From Glandiceps talaboti (lineage: Eukaryota > Hemichordata > Enteropneusta > Spengelidae): DNA of 62,000 bases. Of this stretch, positions 1 to 50,858 are shown in pieces; the stretch's first letter is position 1; each line of letters opens with the position of its first letter. Below the pieces are notes generated by a model. It saw nothing but the letters and a program-made list of their open reading frames with translations, had not been told where the DNA came from and ran no database searches. The position numbers and the translations under genes were made by a program. The stretch is taken from contig NC_135566.1 of assembly GCF_964340395.1 (NCBI RefSeq), positions 2,842,501 through 2,904,500 of the forward strand, given 5' to 3'.

Positions 1-1660
1 CTATTGCCATACTTATCATATGTATTTCAACATTATTTATTTATGTATATCAATTTTGAATAACTGTACTGGCCACTTGTCGTTGCTCCTGGGTACAATT
101 AATCTGTCTGTGATGCTGCAGAGAAAGTGACCTCAGAAGAAAACCAAACATGTCACGTCTTCGAATACTAGATAGAATATATGCACAAATCGTGCAGATT
201 GATATATGGGGTAGGAGCAAGTATTATTATAGATGAAATATTCTCACTTCAAACTATTCAATATTCAAGCAAATGGCTACTCATCTTGCCATGAGAGAGG
301 ATTCTTAAATTGAGCCATTCGACCTGCAATGCAGTTATTTAATAGAAGTGTACTCTAAAATTGTAGGTTAACCTGCCGACCGACAAGTCATCCGACATTC
401 CCGTCATTTACGCTTATGTGATCAATGTGGCAACATTTCTACTTCAACAAGAGTGCATCCCCTGATAAGATAAAAGCTGATATGCACACGTATGACTATT
501 TCGAACGTCATCACTGCATAAGTAATTAAGCGAGTATTTCCTATATAGCATCTCGACGTGACAGCCTTACCACTAGTTATTCTTAAATTGTATTACAGAA
601 TGATATATCTGGACTGTGATAGAGATGTGACGTAGAAATTTGATAAAACTCGTATACATTGGAAGAGTTTCGTCATGAAAACTGTGAAGTTGACGACAGT
701 TTCACGTTTTTGTATTAAGGATTTGAATGAAGTACAGAAAAAAAATTGTAACACCAAAAAAATTCCTATCCAATTCAAACACAAATTAATTTTCATAAGT
801 GGAAATAGCGCTATTTCCATAATAAACTCTTTTCACAGTCGTAAAGAATATACATAGAGCTTAAACCCAAATCGCAACTGAAGAAAGTGATGGATGAACT
901 AAAATATGTCAAAAGAAAATTTGAATTCATGTTGATATGAAAAAATGAAATATTTCTGAGAATATATTTTGGCCTACAGCTAGCTATTACAGAAGAGTAT
1001 ACAATCAGAGCAAAATACATGCTGTGACAATGTAATGATTTCTACTAAGGAAGGCAAGTAACCTGTTGAGTCTACTCCTTTAATAAAGTCTATACGTAAA
1101 ACAAACCTTCATACCATAGCCCTAACAGTCATTTGCATTCGCATGCCTCAATAATTGAATATTTATTGCATTTTACCGAAGGATAATTTTACTCCACAAA
1201 TATACACATGGGGAAAAGTAAGTGGTGTCAATGAGAACTCCAAGGTTAGCACACATAAGTTGTTGAAATGAGACGTGTTAGTCTTATACCATTGTAAGAC
1301 ATTGATCCGCCAATCTTATTCTATGTAGTCGAATTTAAAACTCGATATTCATTTAAGTAGGCTTGTTGAGTGAAAATGACGTACTTAACACACTGGTATG
1401 ATATATGCAGTAGCTTTATGCAAAGAACTCAATTACGAGCGGGATTCCCTACGTTCACAGGGTACAGGGAGATAGGGAGATAATACAAGAAGATTCAATA
1501 GATTGGAAAATGCACGAGTCAGTCTAGTTATTACAATCAACATATGCTACTACACGTACCCTTATTTTCTCTACATAACTATAAATATAGCTATGTTGTT
1601 TGCAACATCCACGACAGTCCTTACGTAATACGTAATCTGTTCGTGAGTCTGTCTTAGGAT

Positions 1661-1775
<115 letters not shown>

Positions 1776-3582
1776 ATAGACGTAAATGTAAAACTGAAGA
1801 GAAATCAACCAAAAGATTTGAATGTATGATATCAGACGACTTCAAAATAAAGTCGTGTATGTATCACGTATTATTGGCTTAAAGGATGGTATATTATTGA
1901 CAGTGTGCCGTTTATCGATTATAGCGGGTACACACGGAGAGGAGTCAATGTTTTCTTATCTATTCTGTCGAAAGACAACTAAGGTTTGCCGATTCAAATT
2001 TAAAGTATAGAAAACCCAAACGTCCACAAGCTGTGAGACGATTTCAACAAAACTTCTGTAGAATAAATAGTTTATCAACAAATCATCGCAAATGAATTGA
2101 GACGACTGTGATGATATGTGTTTCAATTGTAGCGGATATCTGATTTATCAATATTTTACGAACATACCTATTATCTCCATGTATGTTTCAGTGACATATT
2201 CATGATAAAGAACATGGCAGCGGTTTCAGGCATGATATACAGATGACGAAAGAGTGGAACGGAAATGACGTTCATGGTGAAAACGAGGTCTTGAAAGTTA
2301 TCGTCTGCGCGGAATTTAGCACTGGGAGTGTCATAGCCTTTGAATCACATGCAAGCCATTTTCAATAATACTGTTTAAAAGGTACCGGTATATGCGTAGC
2401 TACTAAAGTGATTGAACGGTCCACAGATCGTTAGAGGTTCTGGGCATCTATTTTTGACAATATTTATCCATTAGAGAATGATGAATGATGCCGTAGCACA
2501 GAGGCAAAAAACGTACACCGCTTTCGTGTCTTTACACGTTTGACATTAGGGGCCAAAGGAATATATTACTGATAAACAGTGCCATATATAGTACATTACG
2601 AGAGCCCGTCAGATATTAGACTAATATGAAACACTTAACTCATTCCCCTTCACCCCCCCCCCCCCCACACACACACACTCACTCTTTCCAGGCTCGACAC
2701 GATTCAATCTAGTCATGTACGGGATGTGCTTCGGTGAAGACTCACCAAGAATTCATACATAATTTACTAATTTTGTTGGAATTGTTTTATATTGTTCAGC
2801 ATGATGGTTGTTTGTCCTCGGTTGAAAAGGCGCTAACAGGCAATGGAATATGTCGAACAATACTGTTATAGTTTAAAATCTATAAACATCCTCTTCCAAG
2901 AGTCACTATTGTAAACACTTGTCTGCAATGGATTACTATGTTTACATCTGTACAAATAGCTCAGATCAATACTTGTTGACGTTATAGTAAATAATAGCGC
3001 AGGAAAACTGGGAAAACATTCGGTGCTTCAGAGGAAACATCACTGTAACATATGAACTGGGATGCATGTCAATGGTATTGAATATATAAAAGTGTATCGA
3101 CCGTTTTCCTTTATAATATGTAGCACAGTCCCTATTTTGTCGATCTCCAAACATATCTACATACAACATGTTGTCAACTTGTGGATAATTTGTTCGTTTC
3201 GATCGTGTGGAACCTTGGAGTTGTAATATGGTTCAGAGTGTTATTTGTTTTTAAAAGACTAACAGCTTTCGTATGTTATGGTAATTTCTGGAGTGGTATG
3301 ATTAGCTGATGAAAGGCACTGAGTATATGTCAAAAAGGATAAGTAGAATTAATTCTGCAATTCGTCAATACTACGGTCAATACCATAAAGTACCATAAAG
3401 TAATGTTCCATTTATTAAGCTCGTTTCATGTAATCAGACCAATAGCATGGAGAGGGTATGCCACGCTAGGAATTGTTAGTAAAGACGCCATGTGGTTTCA
3501 CAACATGGTAACTATGATTTGTATGATGACGTGGCATGCTAGGGTCTTGCCGAATCTTACATACCGACATTTTTATGAAACC

Positions 3583-3636
3583 TCTCTCTTCTCTTTCTCT
3601 CTCTCCCTCCCTCCACCCCTCCCTCTCCCTCCCTCC

Positions 3637-3727
<91 letters not shown>
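3583..3727 (+). repeat. CT-rich tract with (TC)n microsatellite
   Basis: An imperfect CT/CCCT tract leads into a pure (TC)n array from about 3641 to 3727. It is complementary to the GA array 1.9 kb upstream, so a transcript spanning both could fold on itself. Confidence 0.98.
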
Positions 3728-3731
<4 letters not shown>

Positions 3732-4118
3732 ATATTTTTATTGAGATGTTTATCGTAATGATAGACAGTTTTGATATTGAAATATAAAAGAATGTATCCC
3801 TACGGATGAAGTAAAGGCCAACAGTTCAGAACTTGTTTCAAAACAAATCTATGTGATTTTAGAAGATGTACTTTCGTAGAAAATGCGTTTGTGAGGTCAG
3901 TATTTATTACCACCCAAGAGAAACCTTATATAGAAGATTAAAGTAACCAATAAATAAATTATACAAAGTAGTCTATTTCTTGACTCGGAGGAAAACAGTT
4001 ATACGTCAATACGACTTTCAAATGCCTTTCTTTAATTTTTCAAGAAATGGTGAAAATGTCGAGTTACTCGAAAATATCATATAATATATATAGACACATA
4101 TATACACACATAAGCTTA

Positions 4119-4258
4119 TACATACATACATACATACATACATACATACATACATACACACACACAAACACGTACGTACGTACGTACGTACATACATACA
4201 TATATACATACATACATACATACATACATACATACATACATACATACATACATACATA
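4119..4258 (+). repeat. (CATA)n tetranucleotide array with a (CGTA)n core
   Basis: CATA units flank a short CACA stretch and about five CGTA units (4171-4191), followed by more CATA units. Poly Tyr-Ile-His-Thr and Met-Tyr-Val-Cys frames across it are artefacts. Confidence 0.98.
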
Positions 4259-7200
4259 ATCCTAGCGGCACACACTCAACCACACATTTGGAAAGACTCA
4301 CAAGAAATGAATATAAGGTCATGAATGTGAAATAAATAAGTATTTACATAAATGTAGCATAGAAGTTTGATGATTCTATATACCTATTTACCGGTCTCCG
4401 CTGTAACTGACTCAACATGTTACAAATTGTGTCACATTCCATTTGCTATGTTGAGGCAAGCCATTTATATCATATTAAACCAACTGAATTGTATAATACA
4501 GGTGAAAACATAAGTTTACTAAATCTTTGGGTTTACAATATACCACGGTGGCTCTGATTAGGTAATTTAAAATAACACTTGGTTTATAACTTTAGATAGT
4601 GATGCCATAATTATAGCTTCCTATTGATCAAGGCCACGGGTGCCTTTCTATACATGTACAGCTGATTTGACAAATTGAACGTCAACGACATGATTTGGAA
4701 TTGGGGTTGATGTGCCTCTGAAGGACACGGGTTCAAACTTTCAAATTCAAGTTAAATAAAAACATCTACCGCCCATTTTATAAACACAGTCCTGTATAGT
4801 AACATCTCCAACTCCGATGTCATTATTCCCATTTTGTCTTGGGTTTAAGACATGCTGAGGTACACAGAATCAGAATGTTTATCGGGCCCAGTGTTTCAAG
4901 GTTCGGATAGACAATGACAGCCATGGAAATACCTCGGTATCCTAGTATGCCGTAGCTGTACAACAACCTTTCAAGCCATTCTTAATACACCTTCTTTTTG
5001 GTATGTTGAACTATACAGAATGCTGTTTTTATGATGGCCATTGTTTTTATTATAATTGCAAGCTAATCGTTGTTACCTATGACACATCACAAACTTTGTT
5101 TTCGTGTTTGCAATAATACTACTCTTAAATACTAGTGATACATAAATTATAACATTTGAAAATAGTAATTCATCTATGGCAACTGGTATTTGCTTCGCTT
5201 ATACGTGAGGGATTGATTTCCCGAGAGACATGTGCAAGTGGTATTGATCACATAGCCATAATGGAAAATATGTATTCCACAGAAATCAGCCAAAGAGTTC
5301 TGCTATCGATGGAGATGTAAAGTTTCAATGTAAATATTACACTTTGACCTCCAATGCAGCTTCATCAGTATATTTCTCACTGTAGTGGAACACAGTTGTA
5401 TAAATATTGGACTACTGCCTACCCTTATTAACCTGCTAACAAATTGATATAAATCAACGTATGGAAATGACTTGGGGGGGGGGGGGGCTTTTCATATGGA
5501 GTAATTGCATACACTTGTTATACCTTCGTTCTGATACAGTTAAACGAGATGATTTTGCTGTCACATTCGATTTTAAATGAGTTGGTGACAAAACCAACTT
5601 TCCGTATGAAGAAAATGAGTCTTAACACGCAAATGTCTTTCCATATTCATGAAGCCGTAAATGACATTATCACGTTATGATGAATTATGAATATCGCAAG
5701 CTACTTTGTGTAGCTAGTTTCATTTAGTTCATGTGCATCTATTATAAATAACAAATGGTATTGTGTGGTTTTAATCAGTGTTCATATCAGGACTGCAAAT
5801 GAATTAATAATTATCATTGACACATTGCGAAACTATATTTGATTGGTTACTGTATGTTGATTACTAAAATAATGACGTCATACAGTAATACTCGACACTT
5901 GATTTTACATTTATGTACAATACATGTAAAGCAAAACGCCAGTTAACATATACTGTTTTGTTTAATAGTTAAATTCTGATATGCTTATATAGACACTCCT
6001 TGTTAAGTATGTATTTGTTTGTTTAGACAGTGTTATCGTCTGAGTACATCTTCTCTCTTCTTGACTTCCCAGTATCTCGCTAATCTTCCCAATCATGCAT
6101 ATCGTCCTAATCTATAAATACGCCTTTATCTCATTTCTCCGGTGATGTTTTTCCCTGCTAGATAATGCATTTTGCCGAAAGCATCAAAGAATGACCTCGA
6201 CATAATGGTATTATGCATAAGAATGGGCTGTGTTTTGGATACGTTTTAAGTGCTGTAGGCCATATTATACTGATATTAACTCTTCTGAGATTACTTGCTA
6301 AAGTTTCCATTTTCACACATTTGCTTCACTGAACGCAAAACCGACAAACTATGTATACTAAGAGGTGAGAAGAATGTAGTGTTGATTTTATAAGTTACGA
6401 GCTAACAGCACATCGATCTGCTTGATTGCTTTCGATGAAAATGAACCGAATAACAGAAGATTCGAGGGCTTTTAAAGCGAGCTAGAATGTATATAAACCT
6501 GTGATAAAGCCACTTGCATAAAACAAAACGTTTATATCAGTTATTCTCAGAATATCTGTGGTCGATGGAAAAGGTTTGATCTTGTTTAATACGACTTGTT
6601 TAACGTTGTGCTATAAAGATTACTGCCTTAACTATAAATCATAAAGCTCACACCTTACAAATGTCTTGAGAATATAATAAAAAACGCCTACATTTTCGCA
6701 TGAAGGTTTGATTGAAAGAGTTAATAAAACTAATGCATGCATTTATTACTGTAAAGAGTTGCTGGGCAGGATCGACCTGAATTTTGATATTGTGTCTTTT
6801 CTCTCAAACTGACCATTTGCCGCGTTTATGTATGTGATTACGAGGGTACCACCGATAATAAAACACGTAGAAGAAGGCACTGTATTCAACAACAAAAAAG
6901 TATGGGTGAATGTCCAATGGGTATATATTGAGTAAAATGTTAACGAGATACATGTGTCGAAATCGACGTTATGATACATTCAGTGTACAGTTGCCATGTT
7001 TACCCACGTGCACATCCAACAAGATATTGTTTTTAGAAGAAAACATCATTTAATTGTGATTCAGGGCCTATATTCGTATATTTAAAAAGGATATCTAAGA
7101 GATCACAGTGTGACACTGTGTGAAGGCTATATGACACATTAATCATTCTACACAGGATTATCCAGTCAAAGATATCTTTGTGGTACAAGAAAAGATTCAC

Positions 7201-8744
7201 TTCATTGATTAAATGAAAACAGATATTTCTGAAATGTTTTTCATTTGAAGTTAAAGTACTTATTGCCCCAAACTGGGTGAATGCCTGGAAGAGACTGCAA
7301 TATTGGATTACATCTGCATGTCCGTCCCTTCCCACTGTATTTTCCTAAATCTTTTATTTCTGACATGTCTGAACCAAGATAAACCAAACTAGACACTAAG
7401 TATGACATCGTAATTGACATATGTACGTCAGTTTGTTTCGTGATCTCAACAAATGCGTCCCAATGGAATTAAACCATATTTGTTGTAATAATAAAAATCA
7501 TATTTAATCCAATGACTTAAAAAGTGCAGTACGAAGAAACTCAATCCGTCCATCCAACACCAGGTGCATCTTGACCTTGACATTGTGGGTGCAAGGTCAA
7601 AGTAAAGTCATTTTCTGCATATTGATGACTCTTTATAAGCTTTAGTACGACTGACTTCTTTTAATTCTTGTGCTAAGTGTTATAGGACATTGGTCATATA
7701 GTTTTATACTCATATCACAGTTAACTGAATGGCGGTCATATCTGTAGTAAAGCAATTTGTATGATACGTCAGGAGGAAAGAGATGTGTAGAGACTTAGTC
7801 CACCTGATTCCGCCAAATTTATATTATTTGGTCTTCTTGCCTCCGCTTGGTCTTAACCATTAAAGTAAAATGCCAATAACGAGCAATTTCATTCATTTTG
7901 GACAGTTTTTAATAAATTGCGACAGACAGCTTGCACATTTTAGAGTGGTTTGTTTTTACTATTGATTTCAACAAACCATCTACACTTTTTGTCTATAGCT
8001 CTAGAATTATGAACATAACATCACTCGTACTTTGAATCGCCATCTTTTTCTGTGATAGAATCCGATTTGACCTTGGCTGTTATCACTTTCCATTTGCCCT
8101 TGACGGTAATTAGTTCAATTCGTTCGTCTTTGTCCTTAATTTTTAAAGGGTCAGTTTTGTAATACAAATTACTCTTGCAAATAACAAGACGACACCAGTA
8201 TCATACCCAAATTAATGGATATTCGTCAGCTGGATCGCTGGGAGTGTCATCAATTTACACATGGGATTTCATTTAGAAAAATCGACACAGAAGACTACAT
8301 GAAACTCCTGCAAGATCAGAGCATATCAATTATTACAATTCACATTTTGTACATATATCTATCAAAGTAACTGATTAGTATTGGTGTACAGCTAAGATAG
8401 AACAGTAACTCATGTAAATATCTTGTGTTGCTTTACTTGCTTAATAAGTAACATATATGTGTGTCACTTGCATGCCGAAGATGATAGAATACAGGAGTAT
8501 TAGTCGGTAAAGTAATAATGACAGGTTATTGTATTTATCTAATTAACCTATACATACCAATTCATCTTTTATAAAATAAGCTCATCATTGGAAATGACCG
8601 AGAAAAGAATAATTAATTGCAAACATCCCACGGGAACATTCAATTTAATAGGCTACCTTCTAATTAAAGCACGTCCTTGACACTACGCACGTTCAGTTGG
8701 TAAATCTTTGTGTATTGTATCTTTTTCTTTGGTAAGTGTACAAA

Positions 8745-8745
<1 letters not shown>

Positions 8746-8775
<30 letters not shown>

Positions 8776-8813
8776 TGTATGTATGTATGTATGTATGTGT
8801 GTGTGTGTGTGTA

Positions 8814-8848
<35 letters not shown>

Positions 8849-8940
8849 ATGTATGTATGTATGTATGTATGTATGTATGCATGGTGGATGGATGGATGGA
8901 TGGATGGATGTTTGCATGGTGGATGGATGGAGGTAGGTAG
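8746..8940 (+). repeat. Compound (TATG)n-(TG)n-(TATG)n-(GGAT)n microsatellite
   Basis: Two TATG blocks enclose a GT-rich core, followed by a block of TGGATGGA units that recurs after a TTTGCATGG spacer. The same TATG-GGAT-GT architecture recurs at 16.5 kb, so this is a compound motif family. Confidence 0.98.
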
Positions 8941-9545
8941 TTAGGTATATGCTACTTCATTTTCTCCATTTAATATATTAGTACGATGGTACGACGTTAA
9001 ACCCTAGCCTCATTATGTCGAAAATCCGAGTGCTGTTTGGAAGGTTTAACGTTAATACCTATTCAACTGACGTACCTGTCGACCAGTTGAATAAAATACT
9101 AGTATGATCTACTATTACAAGTGAATTCTTACGATCAGTACAAACAATATTTACAATGCCGTATTCAGTCCTATAGAAGTTGACAAATCAGGTAATGATT
9201 AATTGGTAACGTTATACCCATCCCTTTGAGGACTCTATTTACCTTGTACTGTCAGACGACTACGACAGGTTTGTGTAATTGCGAGAACGATGGAAATAGG
9301 ACACACGTCAAGCAACATATGATAACTGTACTATGGTAGTAAAATGGTAGTAAAAGGCACTCCTTATACATCAGCTACTCGCAGTCTTTGAAATATTACA
9401 AAACTGTTCATCTTTAACCTAACATAATATATTTCCTAACCATTCTTATAACGTATTAAAGAATTATTATATATTTATAGATATGATTATTTGTGTTCCT
9501 CTGTCTGATTGTCAATAAAATTTCAAAAAAATTCATGTGTTGTAG

Positions 9546-44797
<35,252 letters not shown>

Positions 44798-45289
44798 AGC
44801 GGGAATATCAATACACTGTCTAGGTACACTAAACCTAATAACTGTTAAATGTTCATAAAATTGGTGTATCAATCATAGTCTATATGATACAAGAGTAGAA
44901 CCTAATAACACACTAAGTGGCAGAATGCATGTGCTTTTGAAAGTTGATATACGTGAGTGTGATAGATAATTGATTTTGCTGATTTCATCCTCTGTAAATG
45001 CCCTCACAGGACTGGGATGACGAAAATGCTGGTCATTAATGTAGCAAGGTAAACTACTAACACACCTTCAAAACATTAACGTTCTCCTACCCCGTGTTTA
45101 TCAGCCGATCTCGTACTCGTTACATACATGTTTGCTTGCTTTATCTTTCCCAGCATCGATGTTCGTGAAAAAGTCTATCCACGTCTTCCCTGACTTTTAA
45201 AAGTAAATCTGTGTAATATATTCTTTATTCAGAATTTTATATAATTTACTAACCACATTTAAGGTATATGTTCGTGCTTTATTTTACAG

Positions 45290-45343
45290 AGCAAGGTTAA
45301 CTTTCAGATTGTACCACAGTGTAAGACTACCAGTGTCTGAGAG
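45290..45343 (+). CDS. Alternative last coding exon ending KTTSV
   Basis: A good acceptor (ctttattttacag) and a perfect donor (gag|gtaagt at 45344) frame 54 nt. In the phase left by the M4 exon it reads SKVNFQIVPQCKTTSV-stop (stop 45338-45340), again a class I PDZ end. The donor just after the stop suggests a further 3' UTR exon, perhaps at 46808 (atgtag|gacaag). In another phase the exon stays open, so it could instead be an internal coding exon. Confidence 0.42.
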
Positions 45344-47887
45344 GTAAGTATAGCTACTATTAAAGTGGTCATATGGATGACAAATGGATATTTCTGGATT
45401 ATTTATTCACAAAACAATTCTACCTGAAAAGCAGCAATGTGACACATTGTTTGTAACACAATAAATTGCCAAAAAAGAATTCAAAAACGTGTAAAATGTT
45501 TCTTATTGTACATACAATAAACTTTTCGGACTCTTTTTTGTGATTAATAGAATTACAAACATGGACTTGTATATGCTGTTTGACATTCTTGTTTCAAGTA
45601 GGAAAACATTGCTGAGTTGTTTTATGAACTACACAAAATCCAATTTGTCGTCCATATGCTATAACGGCCACTTTAAAACCTAAACCTATCACTGATTCTC
45701 TGATATGCAACCACATGTGGTATAAAATAATTAAAATATTGTTGCCATATTGCACTGAACTATAAAGGTGTGTCGGACTTAATGAAATCTTGTGAAACAC
45801 AAGCGACTGTAAAAACCTGTCTGTACCTAAGATATATATTTAGTACAAAATAGACATAATACACACTGAAACCTAGTTTGGAATAAATATCACCGATTTA
45901 ATGTGATAGAGGGCCGAGGGGATTTAGTGTATACATATTGAGACAAATTTGTGAGTTTCTCATGTTTTTCTAATATTTGTTATTCCAAAATTATGTGAGA
46001 ATGACATTTTCCTATAATATATGCATACCTTATGATAACTATCAGTTGCTTGACATGATTCAACGTTGGTTTGTAGTTTGAACAATAACAGGATATCCCA
46101 AACAGGCAACAAACGTAACTACCGAAACCTATCAGGTTAAAGATATTGTGCCATTTTACTCTCGATCAACCCTAGTTGTGTTTTATACTGTATATATAGA
46201 CTACCTCTCTTTACTGTAATCCATTATACAGAATCTGGTATTCCGAAAGGTTGTCACATGATTCAATTATATAAGTGATGAAATCATCGCTAACAGAATC
46301 CCTCTGATGACAACAATCTCTTACATGTACAGGCAGACAGGATTGATATGTTTAATAATTCGACTCGATGTATATGCACATCATAGATATAACGCATTCC
46401 TTGCATAAAATAACCTATTTAAGTGTCATTTCCTAATTCATTCCTTAATTTAAATTAGATTATTTGAAAAATAGATAAATCAATTACCCAATTTAATGTT
46501 ATAATTTGATGCATTTAAGAGTGTCAGCTACACTTAAATTCCCCTTTAGCATTGCAACCATTTAGACATAATGAAGATTGCACTGATTTGTTCCAGAGGT
46601 AATATAGTATGAATACGCCAGAGAACTTCTAAATTCCATCACCTGTAGAAAGACAAATGAACATAATCATCCACGTCCGGCTTGTCCATGATTTGAGCTC
46701 TGCTATGACGCCATGCTCTGTTTGTTTGTCTCAACTACTGGTAATCCTTAATTTTGTGATTAAATAAGAAAGATAGACTAACTATATTTATTTTGATTTA
46801 TATGTAGGACAAGAAGGTCACTCAAACTCTTGGCTAATGACGTCATCGGGTAAACATCGTAGCAGACTACAGGGAAGTACTGTACGTTGCTATGGTAACG
46901 CCGATCACAATACTACAGCTAGACATAGGTTACGATGGAAAGTTCACATTATCGCTGACTGTTATAATACCAGGGAACTTTAAAGGCAGAGCCTTTCGCC
47001 GTGACGTCACAGCGTCATATCGAAAGTGGACTGTAATAATGCTACGAGATATATAAACTGTCACACAACATGTACTGTAGCGTCACACAGCTCGGAAGAA
47101 GACCCTGTAAACTGTTTCTTCACACACAATAAACTATCATGTCACACAACTCGGAAGAGGACTCTAAACATTGATGGACGTTCAACCATTTGGATGTTAT
47201 TGACTTGTTTCTAAAAGCTGCTAGCTATCATGGCATTCCGAATTAAGTTGTACTCACTTTATTTTCAGCTGTTGAACACTTATTGTAAAATAATCGTTGT
47301 TATCATCATACTGGGTAATTGGTTGATATGTTGTACATATATAAATAAGGCCCTTCTATAGGATTAAACATACCAAGTGAATTTATGGATTACGTCTGTA
47401 CTGATTAGAGTTCCGTTATCTAAAAATTACATTTTTTAAATAAATCAATAGTAGGATATTGGAATTATTTTTTTTTTCATTTTTCTTAACTTTCCATTGT
47501 TTGACATGCAACCAGAAACTTAGTCACATAAAACAACCACACAATATATATTAAGACGACGGGGTATATATAATTGAACTTCTTGAAATAACATATATAA
47601 ATGATGTATGGGGTGGAATGATCGATACATTTATAACCAGAAGCCAAAACTAATCTATTTTCTAATTCAACATGACCTTTGACATACAGATAATGCACAC
47701 TGCAGTCTATTGTACGCTTTACTCACATACCCCATGGAAAGGTTATCCGCATGGAGCGCTTATTAAATACAACATGACAGACTATGTTTTGTTATGGTGG
47801 TAACAAATCTCCTTGGTTTATGAGGTATAGGATCACATTGTATAGCTAAGTAGGGTGTAGGAATTCCTTAGTGTGTAAGGCATATTG

Positions 47888-47998
47888 TGAGTGAGTGAGT
47901 GAGTGAGTGAGTGAGTGAGTGAGTGAGTGAGTGAGTGAGTGTGTGTGTGTGTGTGTGTGTGTGAGTGTGTGTGTGTGTGTGTGTGTGTTTGTGTATGC
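47888..47998 (+). repeat. (GTGA)n followed by (GT)n
   Basis: About thirteen GAGT units run into a GT array with two interruptions. Confidence 0.97.
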
Positions 47999-50343
47999 GT
48001 GTGCAAGGCAGGTTTACAACACAATATAGTTAAACACCCATCCTAACACTTTTGAAGGAAAGTTAGGCCTCTTAAAGGCATACAGGTTCAGTATTACTTC
48101 TATCAGGTCTAGGGTACATGTGCCATCAAATACTACTTCTTTATGGGTGATATGATTACTATGAAACATTACAATCATGTGAAAAATGCCGCTGAAAAGG
48201 ACCGCGAGGTAGATATGTGCCATCAAATACAACTTCTTCTTGTTTTCAAGCAAATCAAATCAACAATCTTTTATATTCCATACAGTTAAGCAGTATTCAG
48301 TGGCCATATTGGATTCTAAACTACCTTCATTTTGACAACATTTTGACCTCACGTTTCAAAAATTAGTACGGTGACCCATTTTTTTCTGAAATTTTAACTG
48401 CGAATAGGTTGGAGCTTTTTGAACAAAGTAACAGCAAGAGCTTAAACAATTTATTTCCAAGAATATTGTGCATTTCACTTTAACACACCGTTATGTTATT
48501 CCAATTATCGTCAATGTTCGCCATTAGTTGTCAATCGTCGTAGTATTGATAAATATGATCAATGTTTAAACCATCTGTAAAAAAAATTGTTTGAAAAACG
48601 ATGAAATTGAAAATTAACATTTTCCAGTATTTGGCTATTATTTTTTGATGAACTCGGTAGCTCAAAACATATCTTACAAATAATATTATTTGTAAGCTCC
48701 TTGCGTCTGCTTTCTAAAGTTCCTTCTTTAAACATTCATATTTCTTTGTTGCTGTCATTCGCAAATAAAGAAACTTTACATTTCCTTCATCTACATGTTC
48801 CCCTCACACTCAGTAGATGACGTTTCAAACAAAACATTTCAAATATACTTTGACTAGACAGAAACTGTCTAAATAGAAAAGTATTTATACGACGATGCAG
48901 AATATTATTTTGTAAAAAGCAAATTATGTCCCCTGTGGTAAACAATTGATAAGACTCACAACTCATGATTCACAAAGCAGCGTTCTCTGTGATATGTTTA
49001 GAAGAGTGTGCCATGTTTACAATATATTTTTTGGTATTTCAAGAGTTTGGAAATAATTTTGCTATTAATTTAAATATCAAAGAAAATGTAAGGTGTGTAT
49101 TTTACTTTGTTTACGAGAATTTGTAGGATTGTTTGAATGAACACAACGTTTCCCTTATTAGTTCACTTATAACTTCCTTATTTAAAAGTATTTCACAAAA
49201 CATATGGTCCGTGGCCAATTGCGGTCAACGTATTTCTTATTGTGCATAATGTAATTGAAAATGGGGAAGGGGGGGGGGGGTTAGGTTTGCCGTCATTGAC
49301 CTCGGGCCGTATCTGTTTCAGATATGACACTTCTTTTTCATAGTCATGATATATCATCGTATTATGCTGTTAGGTGTGCACAACTAGTGGGTGCCAGATG
49401 TTTAGATTAATATATTTGATATTCTCTGTTTACTGATCAATGTAAGACCATTTTGTAAGCTCCTATATGTCAACCCCTATTTAGAAATAGATTTTTAGGA
49501 AATATCTCAACGTTAAAAATCACAGATATTGTGGTTTGCAATAAAAGAATTGAAGAACTTATATCATCTCAGTATTGCGTTTGGTATATTGTGTGATGTG
49601 ATATAGTCATTGTTAATGCTGCTAGAAACAGTATTTTAAAAATTTTGAAAAGCCAATGAACAACAAAATTGTCAGTAAATTAAACCTCTAAGTTTCTGTG
49701 TTTGGTTGTCTATGCCCTTGAACACCACGGTTTTTTTTAGATACAACAACTAGACATTTTAGACTAGTCGTGTAGCGATTGTGTAACCAAGTACAGCTCG
49801 AGTACAATAGACACTAAGCACATGTAATCCTCGTTCCAGGGACGCAGCCTCGTACCAGCACATTTAAATGCCACTATATGAAAACAAGTGTTATTGTCTA
49901 TGGTTTTTTGTTTACAAAGTTTGATATTCTCTATTTCTGTTGGCCAATGCACAGGCATCGGTACCCTCACACCACACGCACTGGGGTATACAATACTTCA
50001 CACTTAAAACAACATATTGTTAAATTATGACGTTCTGCTACTACGTTGTTATCAACCATTTCTTACAGGGAATCACACTCACTTGGCTAGCTTAGAGGTA
50101 CTCACTCAGGAATCCATGCACATTGACCAACAGGATGCTTGTAGATAGATTTATTTCACAGCTTAGCGACAAGTATAAGGCAGATAAGATCAAGATCACG
50201 ATCAAGATCTTTATAAAGGTAGGATTCTGAAGGACTTCCTACCTCCATGGAGAGAACCAGCTCTCACCATATACTCATCCCTTACATTCTGCCACTCAGA
50301 TTGCCCTCCCGGCTCTCCATTATTTCAGTACTATTAAAATGTA

Positions 50344-50369
50344 ACACACACACACACACACACACACAT

Positions 50370-50420
<51 letters not shown>
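50344..50420 (+). repeat. (CA)n microsatellite
   Basis: About 38 CA units with one TACG interruption. Confidence 0.98.
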
Positions 50421-50421
<1 letters not shown>

Positions 50422-50712
50422 GCTGTCTCAGGACATATGGTTGACCTTCGCCTTTCCTATTGTACTGTAACAAACTGTCTCAGGACATATTCTATTATAC
50501 TAGTGCTACAGCTGTTTGCCTCAGCTGTTTAAGGTCAATCGGACATTTCTATATTTCTGCAAGTCAGTTAGCTATCAAATTATTAACAATATCGATTGAG
50601 AATACATGCAATCAAGAAAATATTGGATGGTGAAGGGCAAACGTCACAGAATTAATTCAGTCATGCTAGAAATAATAAAGTACTGTAGTAACAGTTACTA
50701 TTGTCAGTTAAT

Positions 50713-50758
50713 AGGCCGCAAATATGGGAGAAAATGTGAATATGGGAGAAAATGTGAA
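50713..50758 (+). repeat. Direct tandem duplication of a 17-bp unit
   Basis: AATATGGGAGAAAATGTG is present twice in a row, inside an unsupported 129-codon open frame. Confidence 0.85.
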
Positions 50759-50858
50759 TTAGGTTTTTATGAGACGGTCAGTACTATTAAATCAATTTTA
50801 AAGCTCGCACCAATACACATGAATCAAGCTTTCCGACTGATAGTTGTGCCATTGAAAA